Shown here: one piece after another, positions 57,209-64,000 of the stretch
How positions within the stretch are numbered: position 1 is the stretch's first letter
Layout of the letters: each line of letters starts with the position of its first letter
Assembly (NCBI RefSeq): GCF_020080835.1
Contig: NC_058162.1
Coordinates: 1,488,001-1,552,000, forward strand
Length of the DNA stretch: 64,000 nt
Reading direction: 5' to 3'
Source: Cotesia glomerata
Lineage: Eukaryota; Arthropoda; Insecta; Hymenoptera; Braconidae
Translations under genes and position numbers: made by a program
The notes under the pieces: model-generated
Told to the model about the DNA's origin: nothing
What the model saw: the letters and a program-made list of their open reading frames with translations, nothing else
Databases searched by the model: none

Positions 57209-58985
57209 CTACTCTCCGTACTCTAATATAGGTAATGGTAAATTCTGATGCGACTCTTTTGAATAAGAATATTGAGTTGACATACAATTAGTGTCTTGTC
57301 CATTAATTTCTTTTAAAATTACAGGTAAATTATCACTTAAGAAAATAGAATTTTGTGAATTAGCAGCAGACTGACTTGAACTTGATGATTGATAAGAAGA
57401 TTCACATGTTGATATATCAGAACTTTCCGAAATTATGAAACCAGATGATTTTTCAGAATTTATATTTCCTTTATTGTTAACTTCACTGTGATTACTGTGC
57501 AGGTTCAATTCTTTAAAGTTTGGCAAAATATTTTCTTCCTGTTCCTTTCCATACTTAATATCACAATTATTTTTCTCTTCAAAGGAACTTGAACTGAACT
57601 TCATTAAATCGGATTTACTATTGAACGGAAATTTTGATACATTTTCGACATGGAATTTTTCTTCTTCATAAACGTGCTGTAAGTTATCATTATTTATCGA
57701 CGGCGCTGCATAATTTTCTTTTTGAACGTCCTGGTATTCATTTACTTGAACAATGATTTGATTCTCGGGAATTTCCTTGAAATTTACAAAAATATCAATG
57801 GGCGCTGCTGGACCATTTTGAGGCCGCTTTGGTGGCTCTTCTTTCAGTACTTCAATAGCTAGATAATCAGCAGCTCTGAATAATTCAACTTGGATTAACA
57901 AGTTTATTAACTTTCGTATCGTCGGTCTTTTACGTCCCATCGTCGACCATTCGTCCAAAAAGATCTCAGCTGGTAATCGACGTTGTTTTAGTCCCGTTGA
58001 TTCAATAATACTGAAATCATTAATTATTTAATTAGCGTGCTTAAAAAAAATAGTATTAATTATGAAAATTAAGTTAGCCGACATTTAAAAATTAAAAATT
58101 TTTTTTTATTGAAAAAATGACTATAAAAAAAAATTGTCATTTGTTAAATACTTGAAAAACTGTAAGTGCAATTTTTAAAAAATGTTTTTTTGTTTTAATT
58201 AAATTATTAAAAAAAAATTAAAAACGTCGGCTAACTTTAGTATCATGCATTAATTGAGCCGATATTTAATAATATTTAGAATTTTTTCAACAGATAAATA
58301 ATGACAAAAAAATAAAAAATGCAATTTTTTAAAAATAATTTTTTGAAAAAAATTTTTTTGGTAAATAAAATTAAAAAATTATCAAGTGACTGTTAACTTT
58401 GGTGTCATCTTAAAAAATTGTGATATTGAATTATAAAAATTAAATTAGCTGACATTAGAAAATTTTTATAATTATTTATATTGGAAAAATTGTTACAATA
58501 AAATTAAAAGAAAAAATTCTACATGTAAATTTTTTTTGCTCCAATTTATGAAAATTAATTTAGCAGATATTTAATAATTTTTCTAATAAATAAATTACTG
58601 GATAAAAAATTGAGAAAAAAAAATTGACTAAATTAAAAATGCAATTTTTAAAAAAAATTTTTTCGGAACAAATTTTTTTGTTAAATAAAATTAAAAAATG
58701 GTCAAGTGACAGCTAACTTTAATATCATTTCAATTTATTAGTTAAAAAAATTATCAAATATCTGCTAAATTAATTTTCATCTCAATTTTTTTATTATATA
58801 ATATAATATTATAAAACAAGTGCTACTTACTCAAGATGCTCCTTAGTAAACATTGGAACATTTTGAGATCCATCTTTTAGAATAATTCCCATAAGTAATT
58901 TCCAAGAATCAGGACTCAAAGTTGCTGCCAGCGAGCAAAGTTGCTTTGGTCTTAATTTTCTAATTTCTGTCTCTGCATTTATCAT
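57209..58985 (-). CDS. tub: Tube-like death-domain adaptor of the Toll pathway (no kinase domain)
   Basis: Adaptor expected to link MyD88 to Pelle below Toll. Exons (minus): 58985-58831 and 58010-57209; 318 aa. The N-terminal death domain is bipartite across the intron: NAETEIRKLRPKQLCSLAAT, then DSWKLLMGIIL, FTKEHLDIIE, then LDEWSTMGRKRPTIRKLINL and VELFRAADYLAIEVLKEEPP, the Tube/IRAK4 pattern. The remaining 200 residues are Ser/Asn/Glu-rich with no GxGxxG, HRD or DFG, so no kinase domain follows. The upstream in-frame Met at 59033 gives only a phenylalanine-rich extension, so 58985 is preferred. The 820-bp intron is almost entirely family A/B elements. A donor-like GA|GTAGGT at the stop leaves open an unseen further exon. 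Head to head with GPATCH1, 511 bp apart. Confidence 0.82.
58051..58409 (+). mobile_element. Family A element with a family B element inserted near its left end (tube intron)
   Basis: The B copy at 58062-58246 runs ATGAAAATTAAGTTAGCCGA to the mirrored GTCGGCTAACTTTAGTATCAT end. Flanks gtattaatt (58053-58061) and gcattaatt (58247-58255) match at 8 of 9. The A remainder continues to GTGACTGTTAACTTTGGTGT then CAT. Confidence 0.7.
58435..58780. mobile_element. Family A element inside another family A-type element (tube intron)
   Basis: The inner copy 58548-58728 starts ATGAAAATTAATTTAGCAG and ends AGCTAACTTTAATATCAT. Outside it, the sequence to 58780 ends ATCTGCTAAATTAATTTTCAT, the mirrored terminus of an older copy. 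Flanks ctccaattt and (t)ttcaattt match approximately. Confidence 0.6.
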
Positions 58986-59496
58986 TTTTATTTTGAAATA
59001 CAGTAAAAATTTTTGATTAAAAAAAAAAAACAAAATATCCTTTATTTAGTTTTAGTAGCAACAGGTGATACACATAACCTGTCACAGTAAAATTTTAACT
59101 TTTTAAATTATAAATGCTGTAAATATTTTTTATGGCAATTTTTATTAAACAAACTAGCAAATTTGCAATAAATCAAAATTAAATTGCCAATTAATTATTG
59201 CAAATAATTTTCTGAATAAATCACAAGTGTCAATGCTGTTTACTATCACAAGTGCTATCTCTTTTGCTCTTGTTAGTGACTTGCAAAATTGCAAAGTTGA
59301 GATATATTGAACAATTAAATCTCCAGATGGCAGCACACTACTTGTTATGTTTTGGAATTAATTTTCAGTGTGTACAATCCTTTACGTAACATAGTCTGGT
59401 ATAGCCTCAATTTTATGATGTTCTTTTGACGTTTTAAAAATTTAATAATATCACATGTGTTTTATTTTTATGTAAATAATAAATAATAAAAAAAAA
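58986..59496. promoter_or_regulatory. Bidirectional upstream region of tube and GPATCH1
   Basis: 511 bp between divergent start codons, presumably holding both promoters. Moderately AT-rich. A CAGATGGCAGCAC motif lies near 59325. No TATA box could be singled out. Confidence 0.4.
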
Positions 59497-62400
59497 ATGA
59501 GTAATCGTAATAATGAAGATGATGATGAAAATTTTGCAGCATTCGGAGAAGCATTGGAAGAACTTGAAGAAGGTATTTAAAATATATGACACTAAAGTTG
59601 ACTTATTATAAAAAAAAAAATTAATAAAAAATTCCATGTGTGAAAATTAAAAAAAAATAGTTAATAAAAATTTTTAGAAACATTTTTTTATTGTGATTGT
59701 TGTAAAAATTAAAAAAAATTTGACAGCTGTCAGCTGACTTCAGTATTATTAAAATATTCCATTGTTTATTATTTATAATTTAAATAATAATTTTATTGTT
59801 TTTATTAAAGATACTCTGCGAAGAAAAAAACCTGTTACTGTAGAAGATCAATATGCACTGGATGATCAAGGCAGACGTAGGTTCCATGGAGCATTCACTG
59901 GAGGTTTTTCTGCCGGATACTTTAATAGTGTCGGCACCAGAGACGGATGGCGACCACAACAATTTAAATCATCGCGTAGCAGTAAAGCTGAAAATGTTTC
60001 ACAGCGCCCTGAAGATTTTATGGATGAAGAAGATACTGGTGAGTTTGGTATTGCACCTACTGGAATAAGAGCTACTGGAGATTTTAGTGACCGATCTGAA
60101 AGAGCCAAAAAACGGAGAAGAGATCAAACTGATGGTAGTCAACCTATTCCTGGAGAACCTGTTCTCAAAGAATTGTTGAAGCCAGTCACGTAAGATTATT
60201 TATTTTAATTCCTACAATTAAAAAAAATAATTTTTTATAAATATTATTAATAATAATTTTGTTTTAATATTAGGTACACAATGGGTGTTATTTTATTAAA
60301 AAAAATGGGCTGGAAACCAGGACAAGGTGTTGGACCTAGATTAGCTAAAAAAGATAAAAAAAAAATTCGTGAAAGAAATACTAAAAAAAAAGTTTATGGA
60401 TGTACCTTACCTGGCCAGGAAATAACTGCTTATGAAAGTAATTCTGAAAGCTCTGATAATGATGAAGAGATATTATTTGCTCCTGATGACTACGAACTCT
60501 TCAGGTATTATGTTTTTTTAATAAAAATCAATTAAAGTAGCAACTGTGCAAGCACTATATGACTGCTGTGATTTGTGAACTATAAATAAATAAAATTTTG
60601 CTTTATTAAATAATTACTTTTGTTAAATTGTACTGTAGTTTTTTAACTGTTGACATTTTTAAAAATATAAGCTCATCCTGATGTTACACTCATCAAGAGC
60701 TTTCATTTGAGTACCCACATGCATTTTGATATATTTTTCATATATACATATTTATAATATATATATAAATATATGAAAAATTGATGTGGGTACTCAAATG
60801 AAAGGTCTTGATGAGTGTAACACCAGGATGAGCTTATATCTTTAAAAATATCAATAGTTCACTAGATACAAGGTCGTTTCTTAATTATGTTAAATTGCAC
60901 TGTACTTTCTTAACTATTGACATTTTTAAAAATATAAGCTCATCCCGATATTATACTCATCAAGAGCTTTCATTTGAGTACCCACATGCATTTTAATATA
61001 TTTTTCATATATACATATATATAATATATATAAATATATAAAAAATTGATGTGGGTACTCAAATGAAAGGTCTTGATGAGTGTAACACCAGGATGAGCTT
61101 ATATCTTTAAAAACGTCAATAGTTCACAAGATACAAGGTCATTTCTTAATTATGTATCTAAAGATATAGCATTTTTGAATGCAGCCTAAATACTTATAAT
61201 AAATTTATCTTTCCTTAATCAAATTAAAAAAAAAAATAATAATAATTTTTATGTTGAATAAAAACTTTAAATTGAAAATTACTGATATATTTTTAATTCT
61301 TATAGATGTAATCCCAAAGAAAATTATTTTGGTATTGGATACAGTGGCTTAGAGAGGCAATCTGTTCTTTCTAACAATTTCAATCTTTTTGACACCACAA
61401 CATTTACAATGCAAGATAAAAACAAAAAGCTTTCAATCCGAGGACAGGCTTTTGGAGTAGGTGTTTTCGAAGCTGATGACGAAGATATTTACTCGTCAAC
61501 GGATATGTCTAATTACGACTTTTCCCTGGGCCCCGAGTCTAAAAAACAAAACCGAAGGACTAATGAGAAAAAAGACAATGCTTCTAAAGATAATTGTATA
61601 GAAGGTTTTGTTGCTGCGAAGAATAGTTTGAGCAGAAAAAAAATTTTTGATCCACCTTTATTGCCTAGGGATTATAAGCCGGTTCATAAAATCAGAAAAA
61701 AAAGCCGATTTTCTTCTATTGATCCAGATAAGCATGAGGATAATAAACACGATAAAGAAAAATCTTGCTTTAAACAAAAATTAAATGCTGATGAACGGTT
61801 GCAAATTTTAGAAGAAAAATCAAGTAGTGAAAAAAATGATGAATCTAAATTACCTATTCAAAATGAAGAATCTAAAACTTTAGGAATTGATAATCAAAAA
61901 ATTGAAAAATCCAAATTATCGTGGATGGATAAATTAAATTCATCAATTTTTTTATCTGGAGGTATTGTAGGAAGCAGTAAAAAATCTTCAGATAATTTTG
62001 AAAATTTAGAAACAAAGAAAATTTTGTCTAATGAAGTAACAAGTTCTGAAGATATTAATATTGATTTTAATAAAATAGACGAAAGCTCTGTTCTAAAAAA
62101 GTCAGAAGAAGAATCTATTAATAAAATAAATAATTCTAGTAATGAAACAAGAGTATTTGTAAGTAAATCTGTGAATAATACCCTGAGTTCAGTTCCTGAA
62201 GATCAAATGATCAAAGCTGCAAAAATGAATATGTTTGGAAAGCTAACAAGAACAATAGAAATTTGGCAACCAGCCAGTGTAGTTTGCAAACAATTAAATA
62301 TACCGGAGCCTTTTGGTAAAAGTATGAAAGCTGAGCCGCAAAAACGTAAGCGATATTCTGTTTTTGAATCTTTGAATATTTATAATGAGGATAAGTATCA

Positions 62401-63268
62401 AAAAGCTACTGATACTGCTGGAACTTTTAAAGAGCCTGTTATTATGGATAAATCTTTTGAAAAAAAAAATCTAAATTTATTGGAAGAAAATAATTTAAAT
62501 TTGGACTTGAATGTTGAAAAATCACAGGATAATAGTTTTAAAATTGATAATAAAAAAGAGAATTTAAATTTAAATTCAACTAATTTAGCAACAACTAGTG
62601 TAAACTCATTAAAAAGTTCAAACAGGCATGAGAGCGATAAAGCGGATGAAAGTCAAGCTAGTTCATTAGTCGGTGAGCAATTAGGCAAAGTTGAGGCAAA
62701 TAAAGACTTGTTTAAAGCGATATTTTTGAGCAGCAGTGACGAGTCCGAAGCTGAGGATGATCCTGAGGATGTTGATAATAATACTGTAAAGTCTTTGTTA
62801 ATTGGAAAACCTGCCACTGAGTTAATAAATGTTCAAAGGAACACTTCTCCTCCTAGAGGAATTTTTGCTAAGTTGGATTTAGATGATTTGATGAAATCTA
62901 AAAAAATTGTAAAGAAAAATAATGAATCTAAAGTTAAAGAGTCAACAATAATCCCTTGTAAGGACGAAGAAATTCAAGTAATTGGTAAAGAAAGTTTATC
63001 TTCCAACACAGTTACTGAATCAGAAGACTTACTTAATAGTTATGGCCCAGTTCTTCCACAACATCCAACAAAAGTTAAAGACACATCTGACTCTGGAGAG
63101 ATACAAAAGCCGGTGTATAATAAGAAGATAGTAAGTAAGTTAGATAATGTTGAGCTTTCTTTGAAATGGGTCGAGAAAACTAAGTCTAAAAAGGCGAAGA
63201 AAGATAAGAAAAAGTCCAAGCATAAAGCAAAGGAAAAAAAACGAAAGCACCAGAAAAAAGAACGGTAG
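59497..63268 (+). CDS. GPATCH1: GPATCH1, G-patch domain-containing protein 1
   Basis: Nuclear G-patch protein associated with spliceosomes, presumed activator of a DEAH-box helicase. Exons 59497-59572, 59811-60189, 60274-60504, 61306-63268; 882 aa, near the human length. N-terminal DUF-like region: PVTVEDQYALDDQGRRRFHG, GAFTGGFSAGYFNSVGT. The G-patch spans residues 155-195 (MGVILLKKMGWKPGQGVGPR). A conserved block follows (FGIGYSGLERQSVL, SIRGQAFGVGVFEADDEDIY). The second half is Lys/Asn/Ser-rich with WMDKLNSS, FGKLTR..EIWQPASVVCKQ and LFKAIFLSSSDESE, and ends in a Lys-rich tail. AATAAA at 63300-63305. Intron 1 holds a family C element 14 bp after the donor; intron 3 holds a family H array. 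Confidence 0.96.
59586..59749 (+). mobile_element. Family C element just inside GPATCH1 intron 1
   Basis: Starts ATGACACTAAAGTTGACTT and ends TTGACAGCTGTCAGCTGACT then TCAGTATTAT. An 8-bp flank taaaatat occurs on both sides (59578-59585 and 59750-59757). The left end is only 13 bp from the splice donor (59573). Confidence 0.7.
60545..61198. mobile_element. Family H hairpin element, two tandem hairpins (GPATCH1 intron 3)
   Basis: Hairpins at about 60647-60860 and 60915-61124 with the same stem motifs as the other two loci. The left flank TTTTGCTTTATTAAATAATT and right flank TTTTTGAATGCAGCCTAAAT define the outer element. Confidence 0.78.
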
Positions 63269-64000
63269 ATATTATTAATGAAATTATTTATCATGTGTAA
63301 ATAAATAAAAAGTAATTTGTGTTTACATTAGTATTTATTATTTTTTAATACAACAACGTAGTAATCAGTAAATTTGTTTTTTTATTACTTCATTTTTCAA
63401 CTTTAATAAACTCGTTGAATTAGCTTGTATGAAATAATTACGTCTAATTCAATTATTGAATTAGATGTTGATTGCCAAGTGATTGGTTTGTGTTTTTATT
63501 GTATATAAAAATTTTTTATTACTTCGTGAAAGCTTTTAAGATGTTGTGAACTAATTACAATGCAATTACCTTTTTATGGAGTCTTTTTTAATTAAAATTA
63601 GTAATCGAGAAAGGCCGAGAATACTTTATTTTTATTTAATTATACATTGAGCCTTGCATCTAACATACATTTTTTCTTAAGTTGGCTTTGATACTGATAA
63701 AGTGGACGAACTTTGATGATGAACTAATAATTTTATTTTTTTTTTTTTTAATGAAGAAATAAGAATTAAAAAAAAAAGTTTTTTTTTTTATTGAAAAAAA
63801 TTTTTTTACTTTCAAACAATAATTATAAAAATATAAAAAATTAACTCCAATTTTAATTTTTTTTTTTAGTTATAAATTTAATACATTAATGTAAATAATT
63901 ATAATTTATAATTTTTAGATCAAAAAATTATACAGAAATAAAATTTAGAAACATAAAAAAAAAAACTGTTAAATCAGATTGTAAGAATATTAGATGAAAT
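63269..64000. other. GPATCH1 3' UTR and downstream AT-rich DNA
   Basis: One good AATAAA soon after the stop. Beyond it are homopolymer-rich sequences with no gene or clear repeat boundary. Confidence 0.5.

Noticed and set aside
59154..59336. 60-codon minus-strand frame between tube and GPATCH1
   Set aside because: Lies in the shared promoter, with no domain and no splice link to tube.
1..64000. Endogenous virus or bracovirus segment
   Set aside because: No viral gene, integration motif or circle boundary recognised; all sizeable coding regions are conserved animal genes.

Overview
This is eukaryotic DNA, almost certainly insect. It is very AT-rich and its genes are split by short AT-rich GT-AG introns. 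Gene content and repeat style point to a hymenopteran, perhaps a parasitoid wasp such as a braconid; that placement is an inference, not something the sequence proves. I see no viral, CRISPR, rRNA or tRNA feature.

Layout, left to right. (1) 1-8703, minus: Wnk kinase, cut by the left edge inside its glutamine-rich tail, with possible non-coding 5' exons out to about 12.6 kb. (2) 13869-14763, plus: IMP3, a U3 snoRNP protein. (3) 15115-16216, minus: SNF (U1A/U2B''). (4) about 17.5-20.08 kb, plus: an HMGA-like AT-hook protein with a non-coding first exon. (5) 22774-24571, minus: a small single-pass membrane protein of the C3orf18/SMIM29 type, whose last exon carries an in-frame TGA followed by 48 well-formed codons. 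(6) 25947-29987, plus: Rad54, whose start codon is alone in its exon. (7) 32467-39819, plus: Suppressor-of-sable-like CCCH zinc-finger protein. (8) 41492-42120, minus: LSM8. (9) 43252-51164, plus: Vinculin, with several symmetric phase-1 candidate cassette exons. (10) 53250-56051, plus: Rabenosyn-5. (11) 57209-58985, minus: a Tube-like death-domain adaptor without a kinase domain, head to head with (12) 59497-63268, plus: GPATCH1.

Most are housekeeping genes: RNA processing (IMP3, SNF, su(s), LSM8, GPATCH1), chromatin and repair (HMGA-like, Rad54), and signalling, adhesion or trafficking (Wnk, Vinculin, Rabenosyn-5, Tube). They do not form one pathway. I rebuilt exon chains by hand from GT/AG sites with phase checks at every junction, so predicted protein lengths match the known families.

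The unusual part of the window is its introns and spacers. They are packed with short non-autonomous inverted-repeat elements. One superfamily, which I label A, B and C, has about 30 copies. Its ends are ATGA.../...TCAT and it repeatedly shows 9-bp target-site duplications. One insertion is confirmed by an uninterrupted paralogous copy of its target elsewhere in the window. Elements nest inside one another and several sit within 15 bp of splice sites. A second family (H) is a long perfect-style hairpin amplified in tandem (3, 3 and 2 units) at three loci. Several other long palindromes are described separately.
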